The notes below the pieces were generated by a model. The model did not search any database. It had not been told where the DNA came from and saw only the letters and a program-made list of their open reading frames with translations. A DNA stretch of 64,000 nucleotides. Origin: Portulaca oleracea. Taxonomy: Eukaryota; Streptophyta; Magnoliopsida; Caryophyllales; Portulacaceae. Shown one piece after another: positions 11,822 through 24,600 of this stretch. A program made the translations under genes and the position numbers. The stretch spans positions 13,200,841 through 13,264,840 of the forward strand of contig CM055889.1 of the NCBI GenBank assembly GCA_029582165.1, read 5' to 3'. Each line of letters begins with the position of its first letter. The stretch's first letter is position 1.

Positions 11822-14800
11822 CGCGCCTTAGGCTTGGAACAAGTGAGGGTACTTCTTCCTCATTTCGTCTTACATTTCCCGGTTGCTTACATTTGTAGTA
11901 TGATTCGCCACCGTACCTTTACCAAAGGGACTACTTTCCTCTGTTTGCTTTTCTCTACGGTCTAGTATTTCTAGCGGCTGCTCTTCATAGCTCAGATCCT
12001 CTTGCAGCTGAAGCGGCTCGGGATCAATCACATGGGTCGGGTCCGGAACATATTTCCTGAGTTGTGACACATGAAAGACATTATGCACTCTGGGGAGTTC
12101 TCCCGGCAGCTGTAACTTGTAGGCGACTTCTCCGATGCGTTCCAAAATTGGGTATGGCCCGATAAACCTTGGTGTCAACTTCCCCGACTGGCCGAATCTC
12201 ATAACTCCCTTGGTAGGTGAGACTCGCAAAAACACATATTCCCCTACTTCAAACTCTAGAGGTCTTCTCCTTTTGTCAGCATAACTCTTTTGTCGACTTT
12301 GTGCTGCCTTCATCTTATCTTGAATGATTCGAACCTTCTGAGTGGTGGCCTGTACTAGGTCCGGTCCAATTGTTAGAGCTTCATCGATGTCCTGCCAACA
12401 TAGGGGAGTTCTACATCTCCTTCCATATAAGGCTTCGAAGGGTGACATCCCTATACTAGCATGGTAACTGTTGTTGTATGAGAACTCAATGAGGGTCAAC
12501 TCGTCATCCCACGAGTCCTTGAAATCTAAAGCGCATGCTCGCAGCATATCTTCGAGGGTTTGGATGGTCCTCTCTGTCCATCCAGAAATGGATGAAAAGC
12601 GGTGTTGAACTTGAGCTTTGTGCCAAACGCCTCTTGTAACTTTTTCCAAAAACCAGACTGAAATCTGGTGTCTCTGTCTGAGACTATAGAACTGGGTACT
12701 CCGTGTAACCTTACAATCTCCCTTACATAGGCTTGAGCTAGCTGATCTAGGGACCAATTGTTGGCGATGGCTAGGAAATGAGCTGACTTGGTCAAACGAT
12801 CTACAATCACCCATATTGCATTGTGTTTCCGCCTGGTCCTTGGTAGACCTATCACAAAATCCATTGATATCGAATCCCATTTCCACTCAGGGACGTCCAA
12901 CGGTTGTAGTAGTCCGGCTGGTCTTTGATGCTCTGCCTTGACTCGCTGGCAAGTAAGACACTTGGCCACAAAGTCTGCCACTTCTTGTTTCATATTACTC
13001 CACCAGAACATCTGCTTAAGATCCTTGTACAACTTATTTCCCCTGGATGCCTTTGAATATGGCGTGTGTCCCTCTTCTAAAATCCTCCTTTTCAATTCTT
13101 CCATATTGGGTACACAGATGCGGTTATGAAACCGTAATGTACCGTCTTCGTGGATCACAAAGCCAGGGGCTTTCCCTTGCAACACTTCTTCCCGTATCTT
13201 GACAAGCTGTAAGTCCAGCTCTTGAGTTCTCTTGATCTCCTCCATTAGAGTAGGTTGTAATTCCATGGCATTCAAAACAACTTTCCTCCCAGATGTTACC
13301 ACATTAATCTCCAATCTCTTAAACTCCTCGCACAACTCGTGTGGCATCGTTATCAAGTGGTTTATAGCAGGATACGGTCTTCTACTCAGGGCATCAGCCA
13401 CTACATTTGCCTTTCCGGGATGATATTGAAAATTCACATCGTAATCCTTTAGGAATTCTAACCATCTTGTCTGCCTGAGGTTGAGCTCTTTCTGTGTGAA
13501 AAGATACTTCAGACTCTGATGGTCTGTGAATATCTCGCAGTGCACTCCATACAGATAATGCCTCCAAATCTTTAGTGCAAAAACCACTGCTGCCAACTCC
13601 AGATCATGAGTGGGGTAGTTCTTCTCATGCGTCTTCAGTTGTCTGGATGCATATGCAATCACCTTTCCATCCTGCATGAGCACACAACCTAATCCACCAT
13701 GTGATGCATCATAGATGACAAAACCGTTCCCTTGAGGTAGAGCAAGAATAGGGCCGAGGTAAGCCTCTTCTTGACTCTGGAATGCTCGCTCGCATTTTTC
13801 CGACCATGCGAACTTTATTGACTTCGAGTCAAATTGGTCAATAAGGTGGCGATTTTCGAGAAACCTTGCACGAATTTCCTATAATACCCTGCCAAACCCA
13901 GAAAACTCCTAACCTCCGTGGCATTCTTCGGTGTCGGCCACTTGGTGATGGCCTCCACCTTTGAGGGTCTACCGCCACTCCTTCCTTAGACACCACATGT
14001 CCTAAGAACGCTACTTGTTCCAACCAAAACTCACACTTCTTAAGCAGCGTAAAGCTTGTTGCTCCGTAAGTCGTCAATACTTCTCTTAGATGATTCGCAT
14101 GCTCCTCCGTGTTCTGAGTATACCAATATGTCGATGAACACCACTACAAACTTATCCAGAACGGCTCGAACACTCTGTTCATCAAATCCATGAAGGCTGG
14201 GGCATTTGTAAGCCAAAGGCATTACCACGAACTCATAATGACCATACCGAGTTCGAATGCGGTTTAGAGATATCTTCTTCGCGAATTCTCAACTGGTGAT
14301 AACCTGACCTCAGGTCTATCTTAGAAAACGTTGTTGCTCCTCGCAACTGGTCAAAAAGGTCATCAATACGAGGTAAAGGATAACGATTTTTGACGGTAAT
14401 CTTGTTCAACTCCCGGTAATCGATGCACAACCTCATGCTACCATCCTTCTTCTTTACGAACAGTACAGGTGCTCCCCACGGTGACATGCTGGGTCGTATA
14501 TATCCCCTTTCTAACAGCTCGTCCAGCTGAGTCTTCAACTCCTTAAGCTCTGCGGGCGCCATGCGGTATGGGGCTTTTGAAATAGGTGTGGCCCCGGGCT
14601 CCAAATCGATGCAGAAATCTACCTCCCTGATTGGAGGCAGACCCGGGATCTCCTCTGGAAACACGTCAGGATACTCCCGCACTACCGGGATATCCTCAAT
14701 CGCAAGCTCCTCCGCCTTGGTGTCGATTACGTTGCATAGAAACCCTTCACAACCTTGGCTTAACAACTTCTGAGCCTTGAGAGCCGAGATGATCCGTACA

Positions 14801-15137
14801 CTATGAAGATGTCTATCACTCCAATGCACTATCTTCTTTCCGTTTGGCCAGTTAAGGTCACCTTTTGCCTATAACAATCTATCTGGGCTCTATACTTTGC
14901 TAACCAGTCCATCCCCAGAATAACGTCAAACTCCATTAGGTCAAACATATAGAGGTCAGCCTCAAACTCCTGTCCTGCTATCATTATAGGGCATCCACCA
15001 TATAACTCTCCACAACTAATGGTGTCTCCGGTAGGTAGGGCTACCGATATAGGCTTACTATTCTCCGAGGGTTTCATCTTAGCCTTATCTACTATAGCTC
15101 GTCCAACAAAAGAATGACTAGCACCAGAATCAAACAA
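11822..15137 (-). pseudogene. gypsy pol (protease, RT, RNase H, integrase, chromodomain remnant)
   Basis: Protease lies at 15137-14829 (MFDSGASHSFVG; FDVILGMDWL). Reverse transcriptase starts at 14829-14233 ([30 protein letters not shown]). After a frameshift, 14228-14040 carries FVVVFIDILVYS. The universal gypsy motif has two aspartates (IDDI), so one catalytic Asp codon is missing by a 3-base deletion. RNase H follows at 13683 onward ([20 protein letters not shown]). Integrase follows with [25 protein letters not shown] and, after another frameshift near 12550, [14 protein letters not shown] and a GPYPILERIG tail. The first His of the integrase HHCC finger looks replaced (YSKASRG). A chromodomain-like segment (LVKVRW in one frame, ANHTTNV in another) ends the gene in broken frames. 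Confidence 0.9.
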
Positions 15138-15408
15138 AGCAGATATATTGTAGAGGTGGAGAGAAGGTACCCGTCACAACATCTGCTTCATTCTCAGCCT
15201 CTTCTTTCCTCATTACGTATACTCGTCCTCCTCAGTTCTTGTGGCGGTTCTTTATTGCAGACGAGGCGGGTTTCTTGGCCTCCCTTGGTTATTCGATTTC
15301 CACGGATCCACCTTGGTTTCTTGTTGTGGCCTTTGGTTCCCATTATAGCCTCCCGATTTTGATATGTCGTCTGCGGGGCTCTCGATTGCCGTTATTCCAT
15401 TGTTTCCA

Positions 15409-16449
15409 TTATTCCTCCATTTCGCCCCGTTGTTCGAGAGGCAGCGTGCACTGATGTTGGAAACTTCCGCAGTTGAAACATCCTCCTCGCACGTTCCTTA
15501 CTCTACAATCCCGTGGATAATGGCCTGGTCGACCACAAACCTTGCAGATTGGAGCATTCGACGGACTACGCCCCGAAGACTGATTTCCCTGCCAGTTGCT
15601 AGGGCGAAACCTCTTCTCCTGAAAATGTTGAGGTGGGTTGAAGCGGGGTGGTTCTTTCCTCTTTTGCCCTTGTATGCCTAGCTGTCGTTCCATGTCATGC
15701 ATCACCCTTTCTACAGTGAGGGCAACGTTCAGCATATTCTGGTAAGACGTGAACTCTCGCGATGACATGCGATCCTGAATCTTACAATTCAGTCCATCCC
15801 AGAAGCGGTCCATCCTTAACTGTTCAGTGGCTACCAAAGCAGATGCAAAACGAGATAGTTCAGTGAACTTTGCAGAGTAGGCAAGCACACTAGTTTCCCC
15901 TTGACGCAGATTCATGAACTCCTTTTCTTTTGCCTTCTGGAGAGAAATTGGGTAAAAGCGGTCCTTTAGCACAATCTTGAAACGGTTCCAGTCGAAACCC
16001 GGTTCAGTCCTTATTTCCTTCACACTGGCCCACCACAAGTCGGCCTCTTCCTTCAGGTGGTAAGCAGCAAAGTCCACCCTTAACTCGTCAGGACAGTGTG
16101 TGGTGTCGAAAATCTTCTCAATTTCCCTAATCCAATCTTCAAAGACCTTGGGATCAGCTACCCCTGTGTAAGTGGGCGGGTTGAAGCTGTTGAACCTTTG
16201 GAGAAGAGCGGAGGGGTCATCTTCCCTCCCTCCTCCTTGTCGATCTACCACTTTCCTCAGTAGGTCCTCGTGCTTGCCGAGCATCTCAATCATTAGCATG
16301 CTAGCAAAGTCGTTCCCCGGTGTTGCTGTACTCGACCCTGGTATCATTTGAGCCAGGCGTTGGCGCATTCGATTCTGCGGTTGAGGGCGCGATTCGCCAC
16401 ACGGGCGCTCGGTCCGTTATTGGCGTGAGACCCATTCATATCCGACATC
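15409..16449 (-). pseudogene. gypsy gag with CCHC zinc knuckle
   Basis: The 319-codon frame from 16368 encodes a retrotransposon gag domain (FNPPTYTGVADPKVFEDW, LWWASVKE, FMNLRQGETSVLAYSAKFTE). It ends with a CCHC knuckle, CKVCGRPGHYPRDC. A second knuckle begins CFNCGSFQH but loses its normal spacing, consistent with a small indel. A better start is probably the ATG at 16449, which encodes MSDMNGSH in another frame and joins gag through a one-base shift around 16370-16385. The product would assemble particles and package RNA. Confidence 0.85.
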
Positions 16450-17585
16450 CTGGTTCAAAGGGTCGATTTAGTCTACTTAAAGGATTCCAATCCATAAACT
16501 CAACATTATGCTAAAGGTAGCTACTTGATGCGGTCTTCTCATAGGTGCTAAACAATACGAGCGTAATTTTGTTCTACCAAGTAGTTTTTTTATGCCAATT
16601 TATTTCATGAATTCTTATCACATATTAATAGGTTACACTACAATATTTCTTATGTATCAATGTAATCATGTACAATATTTCCAAAGGATACAACGAATCC
16701 ATATTCAGATTATGTCACAGTTTTAACAAAGTATCAACATAACATCTATTCGTCAACATTCGACATGACCATCCCACTTAGATGATTCTCTGCATCGAGG
16801 ATCCTTCCTTCTGAGATCGAGTCCACTCAGATCACTCGTCTCATCCCCAGGCCCTCCTCGGGTCTTCTCTGTTTCTGGTCCACCTCATCCTCCTCCTCGG
16901 GTGGAATATCGTGCTCGGGCTCAACGGCGGGTGCAGCCGCGGCCCTAGAGGTTACCTCGGGCTCGAAACACAGGCCCGTCCTCGGCGGGTCCTCCTCGGA
17001 TCTTCTTGTGGTCATCCTCATGATCCTCACCGGTGGTGCGGTGGGTTCACTGGACCCTCTCTACTCGGCGCGTCCGATCCGGCGATCTTAGAAAAGACCC
17101 GGGATTCGATGCTCGACTCCACCGGTACCTCTGACACCAACAGCATGGGTGTGGGTACCTCTCCTCGGGAAGCGGCGGTGGCGACAATGACGACAAACAT
17201 GGCCCCACCAGGATCATCTCGTAAAGTGAGCGGAAAGCGTTAGCTGGGCTTCCTCGTTGTCGTGCAGGGAGTTCGGGACATCCTTGGTGTACCCCTCGAT
17301 CTCATCAAAGAAGTTCAACATGTGTGTCCCCAAATACCCACCAGGAGGAATGGGTGTGTAACGGTGAAAGCACGGCGTGGGGTGCTGGTGACAGTGTGTG
17401 CGTTGTGCCATCCTACAAGGTTAGAACACATTACACAGAAAATACTGATGATGTAATCACAATGAAATATTTAGGGAAAGCATGAAACCATTTTCCCCCA
17501 TCCTACGCTCATCACTCCGAACTTAGCTTCCTAGGGTCCATCTAAACCTAAAGGACTCTGAGGAGCTACTAGGTCGCAACCCAGA
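16450..17585 (-). other. gypsy 5' leader with unexplained GC-rich open frames
   Basis: This is 1.1 kb between the primer-binding site and gag. A minus-strand frame begins MAQRTHCHQHPTPCFHRYTP (17411-17214), and a second runs 17030-16827 (DIPPEEEDEVDQ). Both are much more GC-rich than the adjacent AT-rich DNA at 16530-16760. I recognise no domain. They could be decayed leader ORFs or a captured host fragment, or a chance product of GC-rich leader sequence. Confidence 0.4.
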
Positions 17586-17597
17586 GCTCTGATACCA
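17586..17597 (-). other. Primer-binding site of gypsy element
   Basis: The minus strand reads TGGTATCAGAGC three bases from the 5' LTR edge, matching plant initiator Met-tRNA. Confidence 0.88.
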
Positions 17598-17600
17598 TTC

Positions 17601-20600
17601 TGTGACGCCCCGAAAATTCAATTATAGAAAGTCAAAGTCAAACTAACGTTAACAGACAAAACTTAGCGGAAGACTTCAAATTTAGCTTGGGCGTCACTGC
17701 CGTATCCCCGAAGGAATACAAGGCGAGAAAGGAAAACACAACTGTCTGCTAACGGTAACTACTAACAACTCAAAACAACTTTAAGAATTCATAACGAAAA
17801 CAAAAGAAAAGATTCAACGACTTCTAGACTCGTCGTCCTCACTTCTAATTCCCGTTCCCAGCACTTAGATCTCCACCTGAAATCAAAACATTTCAGAAAA
17901 TGAGGGGGAAATCTCAATAATGTCTACCCTAACGTTTAAAAGCAGTTTAAGTTCATTTCAATTCATTTTGGGGAGAGGATCGAATCAAACGTTTTAGAAA
18001 TCTTTAATCCCATCTTGTTTCCTCAACCCATCCAATCCATATTTTAAATTTGCGCGGGATACCAAATCCTTAAAGTAACATCGCCTACCAAAGGCATCAA
18101 GAACATCGCCTACCAAAGGCATAAACATCGCCTACCAAAGGCATCAAGAGCATCGCCTACCAAAGGCATAAACATCGCCTACCAAAGGCATCAAAATACT
18201 ATCCTATATCAGGGAAGGAAGCCCCGATCTCCTGGTCCATAACCCTGCAGGTTGTTACGCCTGCAACAGTTATCCCCGAAACCGCTTAACGTTTCCACTG
18301 GAATTATTTAATTCAAGATTCAAACTCAACTCACGACTCTCAAGTCAACCATCCCAAGTTATCAAAACTATTAACAAAACTTTGAAAGAAAGACCATCCA
18401 ATTTCTCAACTCAAATAAACCAAAACCACAAACGAAAACAAAAGATTAACAAATAGATGGTCGCATTTCCACAAAAGTCCCTTTTCGGGATGCAATTCTC
18501 AAAATAAGGTATAAAACATCAAAACACATTTAAAGAGCATCCCGGTGGGGATTAGAGCATAGACAATTACCGGATACTTCACAAGATAGTAGTAACGGAA
18601 GGGCACACTTGAGCTCACTAACTCGGGCCTAGAATAAAAGTAATTATCTAATCAAAAGCGCGTTCTAGCGAGGTTAGAATTAACTACCAACTATCTACCC
18701 CATCCCCTAGGAACACTTAGGTTCCTATCATTTAGAATTTACACTCAACATCTCTAAGATAACACATAACATGATCACATATTATTTTCACTCAACAATT
18801 ATTATAAAAGAAGCAAGCAGAGGACAGATTATAACATTCACATAAAACGGGTCACAACTCGACTTCCCGACATCCTACGGGTCTGATTCTGGACTTTTCG
18901 GAAACCTCAGAATGTCTCCTAAAACTTTCATGTTGACGACTAGGCCCAACTCAGTCCCGAAGGACTTCAAAAACTTCCATCTTTCTAATTGGTCCAGAAC
19001 TGACAGGTTTTAGTAAAACGGCTATAACTCGGGTTATACAAGTCAAACGTTCGATCCGTAAAATTCCTATGGTTCCTAACACTTAAAGGAACTTCCAGTA
19101 AAAGGGCTTGGTCAAAAGACATCTATACTAGTCGTGGCAACCGATCTTTAGACACTATCAAAACTGTCCCGTTAACGAATTCAATTAATTTGTTATTTCG
19201 GTTCTAACTTTTACCAAACGGTCTCGGGGTTCTAATTAGGACTCAAAACAATACTTAGGGTCCTATATCTAAGGTTCAACTTATCTTAGGTCCAACATTT
19301 AAAACTTGTAGGGCTACACTTTAATTTAAAAACATGAAACACCTTAACCAACTTTAATTAAAAACCTTTAAGTCACAAAAGAAAATAACTTTCTTAAAAC
19401 ATAAAACACTTAATAAGATTTCAAGAATTTAACCACACAAAATTAGTTATAAGTTTGTAACCATAAACCAAGATTTTCAAGAAATAACAAAAGCGGTTAA
19501 CACGTAAATTTCTTTAATAAAAGATTTAAAAGAACTTTAGGAAACAATTAGTTACAAGTAATTAACTAATCAAGAAAGCGAATAACTAATTCTTTTATAA
19601 CTTAACAATAAATCAAGAATTTAACTAATGGTAGGTTACTAATTAAACAACCTAGCGATTTAATTTAACGAACAAGAACAAGAAAATTTTGTACTAATTA
19701 TATTCAAGAAATTAACCTAGATAATTTAGTTATCGAATTCGTGCATACAATAACATCGTGGTTTAACGGTTTATGTAAAGAAAATAAAGAACATTAAAGA
19801 ACTACTTTTAAACCTAATAATCAACTATTACAACCTAATCTAATTACAATTTTCATCATAAAATTACAAATAACAATTTAAACAAATTACATATAACAAT
19901 TAGGAACTTACACATAATTACACAAGAAAAATTATTACAATTAATCACCCTAATTACAATACTAATAAAACAATAATTATAAAATCAGAAAATTAATAAC
20001 AATAATATTTACAAATAATAAATCGGATTAATAAAAATAAAAACAAGAAAATAAAAAGGAAAAAGAAAAGAAAATCAAGAATAACAGTTAGGGTTAGGGT
20101 TAGGTTTTAGGGTTTACGTAGGTTAGGGTTCTGGGCTGCTCCGGCGGCGGCGGGCGGCAGTCGGAGAGGGGTGCGTCGGGGTCAGGGCGTCGGCGGGAGT
20201 CGACGGGGGTCGTCAGAGGGGGGTGGTCGACGTCGAATCTCCGAGCAACAGTGGCGATTCGGGGTTTCTCCTTCGACCGACGGCCCGGCGACGTTAGGCG
20301 GCGGTGTGACGGTCGTCGGTGGTCGGCGGCGGCAGCGGCGGCGATGGGCGTGGCCGGCGACGAGACGGTGACGGTCGGACGTTCAAGAAAGAGAAAAAAA
20401 ACAGTGAGAGAGGGCGGCAGATCGGGAGAGAGAAAAAGAGGGGAGCAGAAGGTGGTTCTGGTGGTTGCGGTGTGATGCGTGGCGGCGGCAGCGGCCACAG
20501 TGGCGTCGGTGGTGGCGCGGCGGCGAGAGAAGGAGAGGGAGGAAGAGAGAGAAGAAAAAAAGAAAGAGAGAGAGGGGAGGTTCGGTGGTCGGGTCAGTTC

Positions 20601-21024
20601 TGGTTGCCACTGGTGGCCAGTGGCGAGCGAGAGCAGGGGAGAGAGAGAGGGTAGCTAGGGTTTGAGGAGGGTTTAGGGGTTTATATACTACCCACATAAT
20701 TAGGCCCAATTAACCCAACTAATCCTAACCCAACCCAATTAGCAAATAAAACTGAATTTTGTTTTCTAAACCTAATAATTCTAATAATAGTAATAAATTT
20801 ATTTTTAATAAACATACAATCACATAACAAATAATATTCACGTAATTAACCGCATAATAATATTAACCTACAAAAATTACTATTCTACATTGTTAGTCAT
20901 CGACGGTCTCTGAATTTCAGCGTTAGCATAAATAAACATATTACGAACAACGATAAATAACGAATTCAACCTATTTTATTAACGACGTCACGGTCAACCT
21001 TACTCAAATTTTCGGGGTTTTACA
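17601..21024 (-). repeat. 5' LTR of gypsy element (3.4 kb)
   Basis: Copy of 8266-11676 with the same five-copy array (about 18077-18195), telomere-like stretch (about 20090), GC-rich leader (20130-20650) and TATA box. It is almost base-identical to the other LTR across 19281-20080. Differences elsewhere are mostly one- or two-base indels in runs, plus many changes in the GC-rich leader. Confidence 0.92.
20680..20687 (-). promoter_or_regulatory. TATA box in 5' LTR
   Basis: TATATAAA on the minus strand, followed by CCCCTAAACCCTCCTCAAAC and a CT-rich leader. This is the likely transcription start region for the element. Confidence 0.6.
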
Positions 21025-21029
21025 CGTCC

Positions 21030-21581
21030 TTATTATTTTATGGATGCTAAAAGCTTAAAAAGAGAACAGATCCGTAATAGATTGGTCAAGTCAAGTTATC
21101 TAGTTGACGTGTATGACTAATGAGAGAATTTGACCCGAATGCCCAATGTGCGTCAGTCTGTCTGACAGTCCCGGTTCAGATGAACCGGCCATCCAACTTG
21201 TAATTTGCAGGCCGCCTTTGGGGTTAGGTGATACACTGCCGATCTCTGATGTGATAGGTAACTCTTGTCATGTAAATTCTGGAAAAATGAAACTGGAAAA
21301 AAGTAGTCTTTTTTTTTGCTTTTTAGTGCAAAGGAGGAAAAAGCAGCCATATTGAAACTGGAAGAATTCAAATTCTACTGTTTCATCGGTTCATTTGTAA
21401 TTTGTGATTTGTAATTTGGCGTGGTCATTCGTGACATCAACTAAAATCATCAGATCCACAAACACAACACGCGGGTAAAAGCCACTTGTTCTGACTCCAC
21501 CTTGCGTTTCGCCGCTGTTTCTCCTTCTCTTTATTGTCTTCTCAGACCCCACCCTCCACCTAATCTTCATCACAAATTTGT
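21030..21581. other. Upstream region of the RIBA gene
   Basis: About 0.55 kb between the gypsy target duplication and the RIBA TATA box. No separate gene is seen. It is the presumed promoter, so the retrotransposon sits only about 650 bp upstream of the start codon. Confidence 0.5.
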
Positions 21582-21590
21582 TATATATAA
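21582..21590 (+). promoter_or_regulatory. Putative TATA box of RIBA gene
   Basis: TATATATAA lies about 90 bp before the start codon at 21680, which fits a short 5' untranslated region. The assignment rests on motif and position only. Confidence 0.5.
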
Positions 21591-21679
21591 ACTAATTAGC
21601 GGGTACCAATTACTTTGTAGCAACACAATCCATAAAGTTCCCAGAAAACAAACCTGTTTTGGGCACCTTCTGAAGATCC

Positions 21680-24600
21680 ATGGCGTCCATCAATCTCTCC
21701 TCTTCTTCTTCTGCTGCTGCTGCTATTCGTCCTTCACAGTATGTCTTTTTCTCTCTTTCTTTTCTCTTGTTGGTCTCCTTTTGGAAGTTACTCCATTTGA
21801 CCAATGAAATCTTATGTGGGTATCGCAGTTTAGGTTTGTTGGGTTCAATTTGGAATTTCATTTTTCTGGGTTTCCCCCCTCTTCTCTTTTTGATCCAGCT
21901 CATGTATGAATTAATTTTGTGGTGATTTGTTTGAATCTGATCCAGAGCTGAAATTGACGTCTAATTTGCACTTTTAACTTCTGGGTAGTCCTTGTCTCCT
22001 TGATTGCTGATGTATATGTTTCAATAAATGGTTATTTGGGTATTATTGAAACAGTTGACAAAGTTGAAGCGTTTATTAAATGAATAGACTTGGAACTTAG
22101 TAGTGATGATGAAGCGAGAGTTGCTTGTAAGCGAGGCTATCTGAAACCTGTTATGATCTTTGATCGTTTGATTGGAAGTTTTTCCCAGAAATGTTGCTTC
22201 TGTTGAAATTTGGCATGATGGTGAATGAGCAATATGCCATAATCTCTCTTTGTTGTTGTGTTTGGTTTTATTTGGTGTTGGGGGCTGTTAGCTTAGAATT
22301 CAATATTCATGAAGAATGTAATAATGAGTGATATTGGGTTGAGAGTTCATGATTAAACCAGAAGAACAAAGAATTTGATTCAATATGGGATTGTAATCAA
22401 ACCTAGTTGGATGTCAAATGATGAAGTTTAATTTCCCTTGATGCAGAAGTTGCATAAACCATGATGTGTGGACTGGATTGCATTGCACCAAGCCAAGCTT
22501 GGCTGGAGGATTGACATCAAAACTAGCCATGGTTTCTTTAGGAAGCAAATCATCCTGCATGGTCAAGGGAAGACTTAGAACTAGGGCTTCCATTGTTTCT
22601 GGAGAAGGCGACTTTTTGTCGTATCCAAGCAGCAGTGATATGTTTGGTAGAAACAATCTTGACAATGACCGATCCCTTGGTATAGAAATGCAACCTGATG
22701 CGCTTGCCATGGGAGCACTTGTTGCGGATACTGCCCCCACAACTGTGGGATTTGCAATTGATGATGAATTTGATTTGGATAAACCTACTCAAGGTTTCGC
22801 TTCAATCCCTGAAGCTCTTGAAGATATTCGTCAAGGAAAGGTTCGTTGTTTTTCAGATTCTGAAGTTTACGTGGATCAATGCTTGGGGTTTAGTTTATAT
22901 GAAATTGATTTGGGAAAGAGGACTTGTGTTCCAATTGGTTTTCGAAATGGATTTGTTTTCGGTTTTCAAAAGATTTTTTTTTTCCTTTTTTTGGGTCGGC
23001 TGGAATCAAGCTCTTCATGCACTCCTTGGCATGGGAAAGGCTGAGCACATTTGGAGTTCACCTGGACCAATGCTTCTAGTTTAATTTGTATGAATTTGAT
23101 TCGGGAAAGAGTACTTGCGTTGCAAGTTGTTTTTGAAATGGATTAGTTTTCAGTTTTCAAATGTTTTTTTTTTGGGTCCGCTGGAATCATCTTCTTCATG
23201 CATTCCCTGGCATGGGCGAAAGTTGCCTACATTTAGATACCCCCATACACCGCAGTAGCGGACTTACACTAGGGATTGTTGTTGTTGTAAAGAGTACTTG
23301 TGTTGTAAAACCTGCAAAGCTGTTGAGTGTTGACCTTACCATTTGCTGCCTCATTGGTGTTGCAGATGGTTATTGTTGTAGACGACGAAGACAGGGAAAA
23401 TGAAGGGGATTTGGTGATGGCAGCAGAGCTGGCAACCCCAGAAGCTATGGCCTTTTTTGTGAAGCATGGAACTGGCATTGTTTGTGTCAGCATGAAAGAG
23501 GAAGATCTGGAGAGGCTGCAACTTCCCTTGATGGTGTCAAGTAAAGACAATGAGGAGAAGCTTCGCACAGCGTTTACAGTTACAGTGGTATGTGATTTCG
23601 GTGCAGTTTTTGAACAATCTTTAGTGCATATTTTAGTTTAATCACCCATATCATACTGTAAGATTTGATCCTAAGCTTCCATTCTTACCTTTGGTCTCGT
23701 GTTATTTGCAACTAATTCGATATGAGAACATGCAGGACGCAAAGAATGGCACAACAACAGGAGTATCTGCTCAAGATAGAGCAATCACAGTGAGGGCCTT
23801 GGCTTCAAAGGACTCAACGCCTGGAGACTTTAACCGCCCTGGTCATATTTTCCCATTGAAATACAGGGAGGGCGGTGTTCTGAAGAGAGCAGGTCATACA
23901 GAAGCTTCTGTGGATCTTGCCATGTTAGCTGGACTCGATCCTGTTGGTGTTATTTGTGAGATTGTCGATGAGGATGGCTCGATGGCTAGATTGCCAAGCC
24001 TCCGTGAATTTGCACGTAGGGAAAACCTCAAGATTATATCTATTGCTGATCTAGTACGGTATGTTATCAAAACTCTCCACGTGGATAACTGATTTTGGTG
24101 CTCCTATTCTGTTACCGATAACTTATTGTACACAGTATGATTGTGGTATCTTAGAAATTAGCACTGTATGCACTGAGTAGTGTTTAGCTGGGTAATCTGC
24201 ATGTAACACAAATCTTAATGTTTGAAATTCAACTTTTCTGCCTGATCGAATTAATCCTTACTTTGATGTGATTTTGATAAAACCCAAACTTCTTACCATT
24301 CACCCAGTATGCAACTCTTCTGTGGTAGGGCATATTTGGAGAAAAGCCTTCTGGGTCTACTCTTTTATGGAATTCTTGACAGAACTAGGGTTATTTTATT
24401 GCTTGGCAAATATCGGGAAAGTTGCGCTGATGGATCTTTGCTCTGCAGATACCGGAGAAAAAGAGCCAAATTGGTAGAACTATCTTCTGCTGCACGGTTG
24501 CCTACAAGATGGGGCCATTTTAGGGTCTACTGTTACCGGTCACTCCTGGATGGCATAGAGCATATAGCAATGGTTAAGGTAAGCAATTGTGGAGTGTATA

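Larger units (their letters stand above)
8266..21024 (-). mobile_element. Ty3/gypsy LTR retrotransposon, chromovirus (Tekay/Del-like)
   Basis: This 12.76-kb element lies on the minus strand, with LTRs of 3,411 and 3,424 bp beginning TGTGACGCCCCGAAAA and ending TTTTACA. It has a 5-bp target duplication CGTCC and an initiator Met-tRNA primer-binding site. The internal order is gag, protease, RT, RNase H, integrase, with the integrase last as in gypsy. The integrase tail runs into a degraded chromodomain-like segment, and the 3' tail reads TTCGAGGACGAAACTTC on the minus strand. From general knowledge these features and the very long LTRs point to the Tekay/Del chromovirus lineage. The LTRs are nearly identical over long AT-rich stretches, which implies recent insertion, yet all genes are frameshifted. 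Confidence 0.93.

Noticed and set aside
20100..20709. Matching open frames in the other LTR
   Set aside because: Same low-complexity GC-rich leader; the frames differ from those of the first LTR through indels.
22466..23044. Long uninterrupted frame running past RIBA exon 2
   Set aside because: Read-through into intron 2. The GT after 22840 and the domain junction to 23366 show that the true exon ends there.
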